Of a stretch of 64,000 nt of DNA, positions 17,578 through 26,078 are shown in pieces (positions within the stretch are counted from its first letter, which is position 1; each line of letters begins with the position of its first letter). Source of the DNA: an uncultured Corynebacterium sp. (GTDB lineage: Bacteria > Actinomycetota > Actinomycetes > Mycobacteriales > Mycobacteriaceae); the NCBI RefSeq assembly GCF_946222985.1, contig NZ_CAMIFY010000004.1, positions 1 to 64,000 on the forward strand, in the 5' to 3' direction. Both the position numbers and the translations under genes were made by a program. Below the pieces are notes generated by a model. The model did no database searches. It was given only the letters and a program-made list of their open reading frames with translations, and had not been told where the DNA came from.

Positions 17578-17605
17578 TTGCCTAAGGTTCGAACACATGT
17601 ATCAT
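17578..17605 (+). promoter_or_regulatory. Promoter of the DUF222/HNH gene
   Basis: TTGCCT (17578-17583), a 16-bp spacer and TATCAT (17600-17605). It lies in a patch of clearly lower GC than its surroundings and predicts a leader of about 95 bases, unlike the leaderless neighbours. Confidence 0.55.
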
Positions 17606-17706
17606 GGAACGTGACGGGCACGCGCCGGGGGACACGGGAAACGCACTGTACAACCCCCGGGGATCGCCACCACTTCACTCATCACATGTCCCCAGGGGGA
17701 TGCGAC

Positions 17707-19623
17707 ATGACATTCGAAGACGACAACCAAGAACCGGACAACCACGACGATCGCGATGATGCCCAGGGGCACGACCCGGGCCATGATCCGGACAAGGATC
17801 AGCGCGACCAACCCACGGACCCACCGCCCGGCAAACGCTGGGTCACCCAACGCGACGACGACGACCTCACCGGACTATCCCGGACACGCAACCTCGCCGA
17901 CCTCAACATGGCCCTCGCCTGCACACCCACCGGCGACAAAGACGTCGACTCGCATGCCGCGACGATCACCACCCGCATCGGTGCGGGCAAAACCCAGGCC
18001 CTGCAGTACTGCGACGTCGGCCTGATGCTCGCCCGCATGCCGAAGCTGTTGGACTTCTGCCGCACCGGGGCACTGCCGCTGTACCACTTGACCAAAGTCG
18101 CAGCGGCCGTCACCGCGGTCTCCGACGACAACATCGCCGAAGTCGAAACCCGCATCCTCGCCTACCTCACCCCACGCCGAGACCTCCAAGCCCTTCCCGG
18201 GGCCCGACTGCTGCGCAAGGAGATCGGCGCGATCGTCGAGGACATCGAACCGATCTCCACCCCACCCGACGAAGACGACGAACCGAAGCCGCCGAGTGGC
18301 GAGTCGTACTACGTCGACAATGAGCATCCCGGTGAGCACGGTGAAATGCACGCCATCCTGCGCAAGGACCGGATGGCCGAGTTCGATGCCACCGTCCGTG
18401 CGATCCGTGATGCGAAGACCAATGCCGGTCAGCAATGCTCCTTCGGCGACGCCTTGATGCACATGTGCCGCGGTACTGCGGACGGTGTGAAAGTCACCAT
18501 GAACATCTACGCCGACGCCGATGCCACCCTTGACAGCAATGGTGATGGAGACGGCACCAACGGCGGCGGTAAACGCCTGCGCCTGTGGCTCGACGGCGCC
18601 GGCTGGCTACCCGACTACTTGACCAAACAATGGTTGGAGCGCGCCGACAACGCTCGCCTGTCCTCTGATTCCGCCACCACCGGTTACGCCCCGACATCCG
18701 CACAGAAAGCCCGTGTTCGTGGTCGTGATGGTGGGTGCAGGTTTCCCGGCTGTACGGTGCCGGCGCATCGGTGTCAGATCGACCACGTCATCAACTACGA
18801 CCCCAGCGCCCCGGTCAACCCGCTGTTCAAGGCCAACGCGGGCAAGAACTCGACGAACACCACGAGCGGGTCAACCGAGAACACCACGAAGACGACGAAT
18901 GCGGCAACATCCACCCGGCATCCGGCGGGCTTGTCGGCGTACCTCGACTGGCTCACCGGAACCGGCACCGCGAAGGCGACCCCGGGAATGAACACACCGA
19001 ACGGATTCCTGCCCGGCAATGACCCACAAGGCCGGGGAATCACGGCCACGTGGAATCTGCAGTGTTTATGCCAGCACCACCACAACCTGAAGACCTCCAG
19101 ACATTGGCGAGCAACGATGCATGACGACGGGTCGGTGACGTGGACCGATCATGAAGGAACCGCGAGTGCGACGACGGTGCCGTATGGGCCGATGGCGCAC
19201 ATCAAACGCCAGACCTTCGACCAGCGGGCGACCCGCATAACCGCGACGATCCGCGGAAACAACACTCGGCGCCTGCGCGCCGAAGCCGAGGCCGCCGCAG
19301 CACAGGAGCTCGCCGAAGACGAAGCCGCGATTCGGGAGCACGCCCGGGCGACCGCGCGGTTCGAGTCGGACATGGCGGAGTTCATCGCCGGCCCGCTGAA
19401 CTCGGATGACCCGGATGTGGCGGAACAGGCGCAGTGCTTGGTCGACGCTGCCGATGACGGGTGGCCGACGACCGACGACCCGATGTGGGCCAGGTCGGAA
19501 TCGCGAGCATCATCGCGAATGGGACGAGGAAGCACCCCGAAATGTCACCGGGCGGACATTGATGCGGTGGCCGCACCGAAACCGCCGCAACCGTTGGGGC
19601 CCATCCCGGGAATCCCGTTCTAA
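17707..19623 (+). CDS. DUF222 / HNH endonuclease (13E12-like) protein
   Basis: 638-residue protein of the actinobacterial DUF222-HNH family, multi-copy in many genomes and possibly mobile. The N-terminal 50 residues are very acidic with His/Asp repeats. The DUF222 helical domain follows (ALQYCDVGLMLARMPKLLDF). The HNH nuclease is split: first half VRGRDGGCRFPGCTVPAHRC with QIDHVINYDP, second half WNLQCLCQHHHNLKTSRHW, keeping the zinc/metal Cys and His residues. Between them sits a low-complexity Asn/Thr-rich stretch of roughly 40 residues. ATG 17707 has CAGGGGGATG as ribosome-binding site. Codon use shows more A and T than its neighbours, hinting at acquisition. It overlaps the convergent ccdA-like gene by four bases. 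Confidence 0.85.
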   Translation: MTFEDDNQEPDNHDDRDDAQGHDPGHDPDKDQRDQPTDPPPGKRWVTQRDDDDLTGLSRTRNLADLNMALACTPTGDKDVDSHAATITTRIGAGKTQALQYCDVGLMLARMPKLLDFCRTGALPLYHLTKVAAAVTAVSDDNIAEVETRILAYLTPRRDLQALPGARLLRKEIGAIVEDIEPISTPPDEDDEPKPPSGESYYVDNEHPGEHGEMHAILRKDRMAEFDATVRAIRDAKTNAGQQCSFGDALMHMCRGTADGVKVTMNIYADADATLDSNGDGDGTNGGGKRLRLWLDGAGWLPDYLTKQWLERADNARLSSDSATTGYAPTSAQKARVRGRDGGCRFPGCTVPAHRCQIDHVINYDPSAPVNPLFKANAGKNSTNTTSGSTENTTKTTNAATSTRHPAGLSAYLDWLTGTGTAKATPGMNTPNGFLPGNDPQGRGITATWNLQCLCQHHHNLKTSRHWRATMHDDGSVTWTDHEGTASATTVPYGPMAHIKRQTFDQRATRITATIRGNNTRRLRAEAEAAAAQELAEDEAAIREHARATARFESDMAEFIAGPLNSDDPDVAEQAQCLVDAADDGWPTTDDPMWARSESRASSRMGRGSTPKCHRADIDAVAAPKPPQPLGPIPGIPF

Positions 19624-20483
19624 GCGCCGTTTCCCGAATCGGATCCGGCTCGACGACCGCGCACGATGAACGCCACCAAACCCACGGCGACGAGGACCAG
19701 CACCGCAAACAGGACCCAGGCGTCGGAAACGGCGCGGGAAACGTCGGCGAGCCATTGCTGCATGGCGAACTGCTGGTCGACGGTGGTCACCCCGCCCAAC
19801 CCCGCGGTACCGCCGGTGGCGATGAACAACACGCCCAACACCACCAACACCGCACCCGCGAAGAGCGACAAGGAGTTCGTCCGCACCGGGCCGAGCTTCA
19901 CCTCGCGCGGGCGCAACCACGACCGCGAACCCAAATCGAACTTCTCCCACAACAACGCAAGCACCAGCAACGGCGACGCCATCCCGAGGGCGTACACCGC
20001 CATCAACGCCCCACCCTGCGCCGCCGAACCGCCGGCCAACGCCACGGCGAAAATCGCACCGAGCAACGGCCCCGAACAGAACCCCGCCAACCCGTACACG
20101 GCACCGAGCACCGCGACGTTGAGCACGCCCGTGCCCCGCGCCGCGCGCCCGACGGCCCCCGGTCCCCCGACGTTGCCGCCGACGCTGAAACCACCACCCA
20201 CCGCGGTGAAGACACCCAACGCGATGACCACCCCACCGGCGATCACGGTCACGGTGCCGCGATGAACCGTCAACAACGACCCCACCGCACCGACGCCGGC
20301 GCCCAACGGCACCAGCACCGCGATCATCCCGAGGTAGAAGATCACGGTCCGCTGCGCCAACTTCCCGACGCCGTCGAAGGCGTACGCGAAAAACGACGGC
20401 AACAGCAACGCCGAACAGGGGCTCAACAGCGACAGCAAACCACCGAGGAACGCCCCCGCCACGCCGATGGATCCGACGTCCAC
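19620..20483 (-). CDS. CcdA/DsbD-type transmembrane thiol-disulfide transporter
   Basis: Carries reducing equivalents across the membrane to extracytoplasmic thioredoxin-like partners. 287 residues with six to seven hydrophobic helices. The two redox cysteines sit in helices one and four as expected for CcdA: GGLLSLLSPCSALLLPSFFA near the start and VYGLAGFCSGPLLGAIF in the middle. Start is GTG at 20483, six bases after the stop of the upstream dsbA-like gene, so the pair forms an operon. The last base of the stop codon lies within the stop of the convergent DUF222 gene. A cytochrome c maturation role is possible, but no ccs genes are nearby. Confidence 0.82.
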   Translation of the reverse strand: MDVGSIGVAGAFLGGLLSLLSPCSALLLPSFFAYAFDGVGKLAQRTVIFYLGMIAVLVPLGAGVGAVGSLLTVHRGTVTVIAGGVVIALGVFTAVGGGFSVGGNVGGPGAVGRAARGTGVLNVAVLGAVYGLAGFCSGPLLGAIFAVALAGGSAAQGGALMAVYALGMASPLLVLALLWEKFDLGSRSWLRPREVKLGPVRTNSLSLFAGAVLVVLGVLFIATGGTAGLGGVTTVDQQFAMQQWLADVSRAVSDAWVLFAVLVLVAVGLVAFIVRGRRAGSDSGNGA

Positions 20484-20489
20484 GACGAA

Positions 20490-21215
20490 CTACTCCCCGT
20501 CCTGCGGCAACTGCGATTCGATGGCGTCGACGAACAGCTCCAAGGGCTGCGCGCCGACGACGACCTCCTTGCCGACGATGAACGTCGGCGTCGTGTTCAC
20601 CCCGTACAGTGCGCCTTCCTCGGCATCGGCCTCGATCGCCTCGTCGAAACGGTCGGAGGTGAAGTCGGCGCGGAACTTCTCGAGGTCCGGGATGCCCGCC
20701 TCCTCGGCAAAGTCCATCAACGTCTGCTCGGTGAGCTCCGCGTGGCCGCGCTCCGGTGCGGCGGCCATGACGACGCGGTGGAAGTCATGGAACTTGTCCT
20801 GCTCCGCGGCCGCCCGACCCGCACGCGCGCCGAGCATCGACTGATCGCCGAAGATCGGCATGTCGCGCCACTCGATGCGAACCTTGCCGGTGTCGACGTA
20901 CTCCTCCGTCAACGTCGGCTCCATGTCGCGGGCGAACTTCGCGCAGAACGGGCACCGCCAATCCGAATAATTGACGATGACCACCGGGGCGTCGACGTCG
21001 CCCTTCGCCATCGGGTCGCCCTCGTCGCGGCGGGCGAGGAAACTCAGGCCCTCGTCGCCGGAATCGGACTCGGCCCCGTTCGATGCAGACCCATTCCCCG
21101 AATCGGAGCCTCCCCACAGCATGTAGCCGCCGACGCCGAGGATCAGCAGGATGACCACGACCAGTGCGATCACCGCGGGCACCATGCCGGAACCGGATTT
21201 CTTCGTGTCGCTCAT
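20490..21215 (-). CDS. membrane-anchored DsbA-family thiol:disulfide oxidoreductase
   Basis: 241 residues. A short cytoplasmic N-terminus MSDTKKSGSG is followed by one membrane helix (MVPAVIALVVVILLILGVGG), a Ser/Gly/Asp linker, then a thioredoxin-fold domain of the DsbA_4/DSBA type facing outward. The active site is WRCPFC (Cys88 and Cys91), and the cis-proline loop is NTTPTFIVG. The ATG at 21215 has a perfect AGGAGG six bases upstream. Together with the CcdA-like protein encoded six bases downstream it forms a plausible electron-transfer pair for folding or isomerising exported proteins. A copy of the dispersed motif lies 63 bp upstream. Confidence 0.88.
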   Translation of the reverse strand: MSDTKKSGSGMVPAVIALVVVILLILGVGGYMLWGGSDSGNGSASNGAESDSGDEGLSFLARRDEGDPMAKGDVDAPVVIVNYSDWRCPFCAKFARDMEPTLTEEYVDTGKVRIEWRDMPIFGDQSMLGARAGRAAAEQDKFHDFHRVVMAAAPERGHAELTEQTLMDFAEEAGIPDLEKFRADFTSDRFDEAIEADAEEGALYGVNTTPTFIVGKEVVVGAQPLELFVDAIESQLPQDGE

Positions 21216-21277
21216 GTGGCCTCCTGGGTACTGGGTCGTCGTTGGATGGGCGGGTTTCATTCATCCTGAATCAAATG

Positions 21278-21288
21278 GCTTTGCGACG
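21278..21288 (+). repeat. Dispersed motif GCTTTGCGACG, copy upstream of dsbA-like gene
   Basis: Exact 11-bp copy in the purL-dsbA gap, read as CGTCGCAAAGC on the coding strand of the downstream dsbA-like gene. Confidence 0.5.
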
Positions 21289-21343
21289 GTCACGTCCCCG
21301 ACGCGCGCCCCACAGCCGAATGCACCCGACCGTATCGCACGAA

Positions 21344-21376
21344 GGAGGGGCCGCCGACGACGTCGGCGGCCCCTCC
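21344..21376 (-). terminator. Terminator of the purSQL operon
   Basis: Perfect 16-bp arms GGAGGGGCCGCCGACG (21344-21359) and CGTCGGCGGCCCCTCC (21361-21376), 15 bp beyond the purL stop. Followed on the minus strand only by TTCGTG, so U-poor. Confidence 0.8.
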
Positions 21377-21390
21377 CGGTCGGTGCGGCG

Positions 21391-23784
21391 TTATTCCGCC
21401 TCGACCACCGAATTCGCGCCCACGGCGTGGGCGAACAGGTTCGGCAGGGTGTCGCGCCACGCGGACTCCGCTTCGGCGACCGGGATCTCGAAGGAGACCG
21501 CGGCGTCACCGGAGCCACCCGAGACGCGGATGATCTTCTCGTCTGCCGCCCCGTCCAGCACGCGGCCGATCTTCGCGAACGGCACGCCCACCTCGGTGGC
21601 ACGGGCCTCCAGCTCCGCGGCGTCATCGGCGCGAACGGCGACCAATGCACGCGAGGCGGACTCGGAGAACAGGGCCACGAACGGGTCGGCGGAGACGTCG
21701 TCAAGCGAAATCTCGATGCCCGTCCCCGACTGCACAGCGGCCTCGACGACGGCCTGCGACAGGCCGCCCTCCGACAGGTCGCGGGCGGCGGTGACGAAAT
21801 GCTCGCCGCGGGAGGCGATGGTGCCGTGGAAGAACTCCGTCAGCTTCGCCTCGTCGGCCAGATCGACGGCCGGCGGCATGCCGGCCAGGGCACCGTGGGC
21901 GACCTGCTGCCAGATCGACCCGCCCAGCTCGTCGCGGGTGTCGCCGAGGAGGTACAGGACCTCGCCGTCGACGCCTTCGCCGAGGCGATTGCCGATGGTC
22001 TTCTCGACGTTCTCGACGATGCCGAGGACCGCGATGACCGGGGTCGGCAGGATCGGCTCATCGCCGGTCTGGTTGTAGAACGACACGTTGCCGCCGGTGA
22101 CCGGCACGTCGAGCTCGGCGGCGCCGTCGGCCAGCCCGCGGACGGCCTCGGCGAACTGCCACATCGCGTCCGGATTCTCCGGCGAGCCGAAGTTCAGGCA
22201 GTTCGACACCGCGTAGGGCATCGCGCCGGTGACGGAGACGTTGCGATGCGCCTCGGCCAGCGCCAGGCGGGCGCCGGTGCGCGGGTCGAGCTTGGTGTAG
22301 CGGCCCGACGCGTCGGTGGACAGGGCCACGCCGCGGCCGGTGTCCTCGTTGACGCGCAGGACGCCGGCGTCGGAATGCTTCGCGGCGACGGTGTTGCCGC
22401 GCACGTAGCGGTCGTACTGCTCGGTGATGTGCGCCCGCGAGCACAACGCCGGCGACGCGGCGAGGTCCAGCACGGTGCGGCGCAGATCATCCGCCGACGA
22501 CGGGCGGGCCAGCTCGGGATCGGCCTGCAGCGCGTCCTGCCACTCGGGGCGGGCGTACGGCCGGTGGTAGGTCGGGCCCTCGTCGGCGATGGTCTTCGGC
22601 GGGGCGTCGACGACGGTCTTGCCGCCGTGGGTGATCACCAGGTTCGTGCCGTCGGTGACCTCGCCGATGTCGGAGGCGATGACGTCCCACTTGGCGCAGA
22701 TGGCCATGAACTCGTCCATGTCCTCGGGCTTGACCACGGCGCACATGCGCTCCTGGGACTCCGACGACAGGATCTCCGCGGCGGTCATGTTCTCCGCGCG
22801 CAGGTGGACGTTGTCCAGGTTGACGGTCATGCCGCCGTCGCCGGAGGCCGCCAGCTCGGAGACCGCGCAGGACAGGCCCGCGCCACCGAGGTCCTGGATG
22901 CCGACGACGACGCCGGCCTTGTACAGGTCGAGGCAGCACTCGATGAGCACCTTCTCGGCGAACGGATCGCCGACCTGGACGGCCGGAAGCTTGCGCTCGG
23001 CGCCCTCCTCGAAGGTGTCGGAGGCCAGCACCGACACGCCGCCGATGCCGTCGAGGCCCGTGCGGGAGCCGAAGAGCACCACGCGGTTGCCCGTGCCCGA
23101 CGCGAACGCCAGGTGCAGGTCCTCGACCGGCAGCACGCCGACGCACAGGGCGTTGACCAGTGGGTTGCCGGCGTAGGACTCGTCGAAGACGGTCTCGCCG
23201 CCGATGTTGGGCAGGCCCAGGCAGTTGCCGTAGCCGCCGACGCCGGCGACGACGCCGGGCAGCACGCGCTGCGTGTCCGGGGCGTCGGCCGCGCCGAAGC
23301 GCAGCTGATCCATCACGGCGACCGGGCGGGCGCCCATGGCCATGATGTCGCGGACGATGCCGCCGACGCCGGTCGCCGCGCCCTGATAGGGCTCGACGTA
23401 GGACGGGTGATTGTGGGACTCGACCTTGAAGGTGACGGCCCAGCCGTCGCCGATGTCGACGACGCCGGCGTTCTCGCCGATGCCGGCGAGCATCTTCTCC
23501 TTCATCGCGTCGGTGGTGGTCTCGCCGAAGTAGCGCAGGTGCACCTTCGACGACTTGTAGGAGCAGTGCTCCGACCACATCACGGAGTACATGGCCAGTT
23601 CGGCGTCGGTGGGCCGGCGGCCGAGGATCTCGCGGATGCGGGCGTACTCGTCGTCCTTCAGGCCAAGCTCGGCCCAGGGCTGGTCGAGCTCGGGGGTGGC
23701 CGCGGCGTTGTCGACGGTGTCGTCGTGGACGTCGATCTGCGGGGCGTTGTCGGTCATGTCGGTCTTGTCGTTCATGTCGGTCAT
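21391..23784 (-). CDS. purL: phosphoribosylformylglycinamidine synthase large subunit
   Basis: Fourth purine step: FGAR plus glutamine-derived ammonia and ATP to FGAM. 797 residues, the small-type PurL that works with separate PurS and PurQ. Key motifs are MYSVMWSEHCSYKSSKVHLR at the N-terminal region (catalytic His and ATP site), FKVESHNHPS, GGIVRDIMAMGARPVA, GGETVFDESY and the second-half AVSNCLNFGSPENP with VPVTGGNVSFYN. The ATG at 23784 has AAAGGGAGGA five bases upstream; three more in-frame ATG codons follow within a near-repeat coding MTDMNDKTDMTD. It lies 13 bp after purQ. Confidence 0.97.
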   Translation of the reverse strand: MTDMNDKTDMTDNAPQIDVHDDTVDNAAATPELDQPWAELGLKDDEYARIREILGRRPTDAELAMYSVMWSEHCSYKSSKVHLRYFGETTTDAMKEKMLAGIGENAGVVDIGDGWAVTFKVESHNHPSYVEPYQGAATGVGGIVRDIMAMGARPVAVMDQLRFGAADAPDTQRVLPGVVAGVGGYGNCLGLPNIGGETVFDESYAGNPLVNALCVGVLPVEDLHLAFASGTGNRVVLFGSRTGLDGIGGVSVLASDTFEEGAERKLPAVQVGDPFAEKVLIECCLDLYKAGVVVGIQDLGGAGLSCAVSELAASGDGGMTVNLDNVHLRAENMTAAEILSSESQERMCAVVKPEDMDEFMAICAKWDVIASDIGEVTDGTNLVITHGGKTVVDAPPKTIADEGPTYHRPYARPEWQDALQADPELARPSSADDLRRTVLDLAASPALCSRAHITEQYDRYVRGNTVAAKHSDAGVLRVNEDTGRGVALSTDASGRYTKLDPRTGARLALAEAHRNVSVTGAMPYAVSNCLNFGSPENPDAMWQFAEAVRGLADGAAELDVPVTGGNVSFYNQTGDEPILPTPVIAVLGIVENVEKTIGNRLGEGVDGEVLYLLGDTRDELGGSIWQQVAHGALAGMPPAVDLADEAKLTEFFHGTIASRGEHFVTAARDLSEGGLSQAVVEAAVQSGTGIEISLDDVSADPFVALFSESASRALVAVRADDAAELEARATEVGVPFAKIGRVLDGAADEKIIRVSGGSGDAAVSFEIPVAEAESAWRDTLPNLFAHAVGANSVVEAE

Positions 23785-23797
23785 GTCGATCCTCCCT

Positions 23798-24469
23798 TTA
23801 CGCGCCGATGGTGGAGACGGCGGACAGGAACAGCTCGAGACCGTCGAGCGACGGGCCGGTCAGCGCCTCGACGGCGTGTTCCGGGTGCGGCATGAGGCCC
23901 ACGACGCGGCCGTCGGCGCTGCACACGCCGGCGATGTCGTTGACGGAGCCGTTGGGGTTCTCCACGTAGCGGAACACCACGCGGCCCTCCCCCTCCAGCT
24001 CGCGGACGGTGTCCGGCGCGGCCTGGAAACGGCCCTCCCCGTGCTTGGACGGGATGAGGATCTCGCGGCCGGACTCGAGTGACGACGTCCACGCGGTGTC
24101 GGAGTTCTCGACCTTGAGGTGCAGGTCGCGGCAGACGAAGTGCAGGCCCTCGTTGCGGGTCAGGGCGCCGGGCAGCAGGCCGGCTTCGGTGAGGATCTGG
24201 AAGCCGTTGCAGATGCCCAGCACGGGCATGCCCTTGCCTGCGGCGTCGACGACCGAGCGCATCACGGGCGCCAGCGCGGAGATCGCGCCGGAGCGCAGGT
24301 AGTCGCCGTAGGAGAATCCGCCCGGGACGACGACGGCGTCGACGCCCTTGAGGTCGGCGTCGGCGTGCCACAGGTCGACGGCGTCGGCGCCGGCCAGGCG
24401 GACCGCGCGCGAGGCGTCGACGTCATCGAGGGTGCCGGGGAAGGTGATGACGCCGATCTTGGCGGTCAC
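23798..24469 (-). CDS. purQ: phosphoribosylformylglycinamidine synthase glutaminase subunit
   Basis: Class I glutamine amidotransferase supplying ammonia to PurL. 223 residues, standard length. Cysteine nucleophile in VLGICNGFQILTEAGLLPGA, oxyanion region VPGGFSYGDYLRSGA and the His/Glu pair in GLMPHPEHAVE. The start is GTG at 24469 with GGGGAGGGCAA ahead of it, overlapping the purS stop by four bases (GTGA), a sign of translational coupling and matched stoichiometry. Confidence 0.97.
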   Translation of the reverse strand: MTAKIGVITFPGTLDDVDASRAVRLAGADAVDLWHADADLKGVDAVVVPGGFSYGDYLRSGAISALAPVMRSVVDAAGKGMPVLGICNGFQILTEAGLLPGALTRNEGLHFVCRDLHLKVENSDTAWTSSLESGREILIPSKHGEGRFQAAPDTVRELEGEGRVVFRYVENPNGSVNDIAGVCSADGRVVGLMPHPEHAVEALTGPSLDGLELFLSAVSTIGA

Positions 24470-24708
24470 TTGCCCTCCCCGCGCACGACCTCGAAGTCCT
24501 CGATCACCGTGTTGGCGAGCAGGGTCTCCGCCAGGCGGTCGAGATCGGCGTCGCTGACCGAATCGTCGACCTCGAGCTCGAACCGCTTGCCCTGGCGAAC
24601 ATCGGACACGCCGGTGACGCCGATGCGCCCCAGGGCCCGGTGGACGGCCTGGCCCTGCGGGTCGAGGATTTCCGCCTTGGGCATCACATTGACAACTACT
24701 CGCGCCAC
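24466..24708 (-). CDS. purS: phosphoribosylformylglycinamidine synthase subunit PurS
   Basis: Small structural subunit that holds PurL and PurQ together. 80 residues, the normal size: ARVVVNVMPKAEILDPQGQA at the N-terminus, then the characteristic LGRIGVTGVSDVRQGKRFEL. Start GTG 24708 has AGGAGCACTTAC upstream. First gene of purS-purQ-purL. The divergent gap to the CHAP gene (24709-24796) must contain its promoter, but I see no -10 box I would commit to. Confidence 0.95.
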   Translation of the reverse strand: MARVVVNVMPKAEILDPQGQAVHRALGRIGVTGVSDVRQGKRFELEVDDSVSDADLDRLAETLLANTVIEDFEVVRGEGK

Positions 24709-24784
24709 GTAAGTGCTCCTGTTTGTTCGGTGGGAGGCCCCGCCCGTCGCGGGACTCATATCCGGAGTCGACTCTACTAGGCCT

Positions 24785-24790
24785 TATCCT
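24785..24790 (+). promoter_or_regulatory. -10 box of the CHAP gene (leaderless)
   Basis: TATCCT, six bases before the ATG at 24797, the same box and spacing as at purF. Confidence 0.5.
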
Positions 24791-24796
24791 GGCGTC

Positions 24797-25612
24797 ATGA
24801 CCGATGCCGAACGCTCCCGCCGATTCCACTTCCCCCCGTGGCCGATCGTGCTCCTGGCGTTGGTCTTCGTCTTCGGTGCGGCGATGACGCTGTGGGGTCC
24901 GGTCAACCTCATGGCGTGGCGCGGCGGCGACGTGCCGCCGTCGAATTCGGATCGGCCGGTCCACGAGCAGAAGATCCTCGAGGTCATCCGCGTCCAGCAC
25001 GAGGATCAGCCCGGCGGGCGGCGGTACTTCACCCGCGGCGATGCGGAGCACGATCCGTCGGAGGGCGCCATCGCGCCGAAGAACGGCACCGACGATCCGC
25101 TTGACGACGCCGGGCGCGATGCCGACGGACCGTGGGACGCGGCCTTCGTGTCGTGGGTGCTCAACGAGGCGGGAATTCCGGTGCGACCCGAGGCCCCGGG
25201 GAAGACCGATGCGTGGCTGGTGACGGGAACGCCGGAGCTGGCCGACGCGATGGCCGCCCGGGGCGCGTACGTCTCCGCCGAGGACGACCCCGAGTTCCGG
25301 CCGCAGGTCGGCGACCTGATCTTCTACGACTACCCCGGGCCGTTCGGGTACCACGTCAACATCGTCATCGGCGGCAACGGCGACAACATCCTCACCGCCG
25401 GCGGCGACGAACTCGGTCGGGTCGGGATCGCGTCGATGGATCTGCGCAACCGCGGCGGCATCATGGGGTGGGGCACGACGGGACGCCTGGCCGACCAGAT
25501 CGCGGCGAACCCGGAATTCCCCGAGTTCCCGGAAGGCGCGGAGGACCCGGAGGACGCAGAGTTCTCCGAATCAGCCGAGGCCCCCGCTACACCGGAAGAT
25601 GCTCCTCGATGA
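24797..25612 (+). CDS. membrane-anchored CHAP-domain protein
   Basis: Probable cell-wall-facing amidase or endopeptidase of the CHAP/NlpC-P60 group, 271 residues. One N-terminal membrane helix (WPIVLLALVFVFGAAMTLWG) anchors an external domain. The domain resembles CHAP proteins in DGPWDAAFVSWVLNEAGIPV, in RPQVGDLIFYDYPG and in YHVNIVIGGNGDNILTAGG, where the histidine is the likely catalytic base. The usual catalytic cysteine position (WCAAFVS in relatives) is aspartate here (WDAAFVS), so peptidase activity is doubtful. The C-terminus is Glu/Pro-rich. The last 26 bp overlap the convergent peroxidase gene. Confidence 0.65.
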   Translation: MTDAERSRRFHFPPWPIVLLALVFVFGAAMTLWGPVNLMAWRGGDVPPSNSDRPVHEQKILEVIRVQHEDQPGGRRYFTRGDAEHDPSEGAIAPKNGTDDPLDDAGRDADGPWDAAFVSWVLNEAGIPVRPEAPGKTDAWLVTGTPELADAMAARGAYVSAEDDPEFRPQVGDLIFYDYPGPFGYHVNIVIGGNGDNILTAGGDELGRVGIASMDLRNRGGIMGWGTTGRLADQIAANPEFPEFPEGAEDPEDAEFSESAEAPATPEDAPR

Positions 25613-26078
25613 GGTCGACGACGGCGTCGTCGTTGGGTTCGGTGCGGGGGCGGAATCGCCCGACGACGTCACCGGAGTCGTCGACGACGAACTTCTCGAA
25701 GTTCCACGCCACGTCGCCGGCCTCGCCGTCGGAGTCGGCGACCTGCCGCAGCTGCTCGTAGAGCGGGTGTGCGTCGGCGCCGTTGACGTCGATCTTGGCG
25801 AACATCGGGAAGTTCACGCCGTAGTTGGCGTCGCAGAACTCGACGATCTCCTCCTCGGTGCCCGGTTCCTGGCCGCCGAACTGGTTGCACGGGAAACCGA
25901 GGACGAAGAAGCCGCGCGGGCCGAATTCGTCCTGCAGGTCGCGCAGGGCGGCGTACTGGCCGGTCAGGCCGCATTCGCTGGCGACGTTGACGATGAGCAG
26001 GACATGGCCCGCCCAGTCGGCCAGCGTCGTCTCGCGGCCGTCGATCGTGGTGACGGGGGTCTCGTACAGGGTGCTCAT
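25587..26078 (-). CDS. glutathione peroxidase-like thiol peroxidase
   Basis: 163-residue peroxidase of the GPx family, probably reduced by thioredoxin or mycothiol systems rather than glutathione in this lineage. The catalytic cysteine is Cys36 in NVASECGLTGQY. The second conserved segment GFPCNQFGGQEPG carries Cys and Gln of the tetrad, and VAWNFEKFVVD carries Trp and Asn. Start at ATG 26078; its ATGA overlaps the stop of the upstream DUF2334 gene by four bases, so they are translationally coupled. A TACGAT box lies seven bases before an in-frame ATG at 26087 region, but the coupled start gives the best family fit. Confidence 0.9.
   Translation of the reverse strand: MSTLYETPVTTIDGRETTLADWAGHVLLIVNVASECGLTGQYAALRDLQDEFGPRGFFVLGFPCNQFGGQEPGTEEEIVEFCDANYGVNFPMFAKIDVNGADAHPLYEQLRQVADSDGEAGDVAWNFEKFVVDDSGDVVGRFRPRTEPNDDAVVDLIEEHLPV

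Noticed and set aside
21151..23895. A roughly 900-codon plus-strand frame opposite purL
   Set aside because: Same antisense artefact; purL on the minus strand has full motif support, operon context, ribosome-binding site and terminator.
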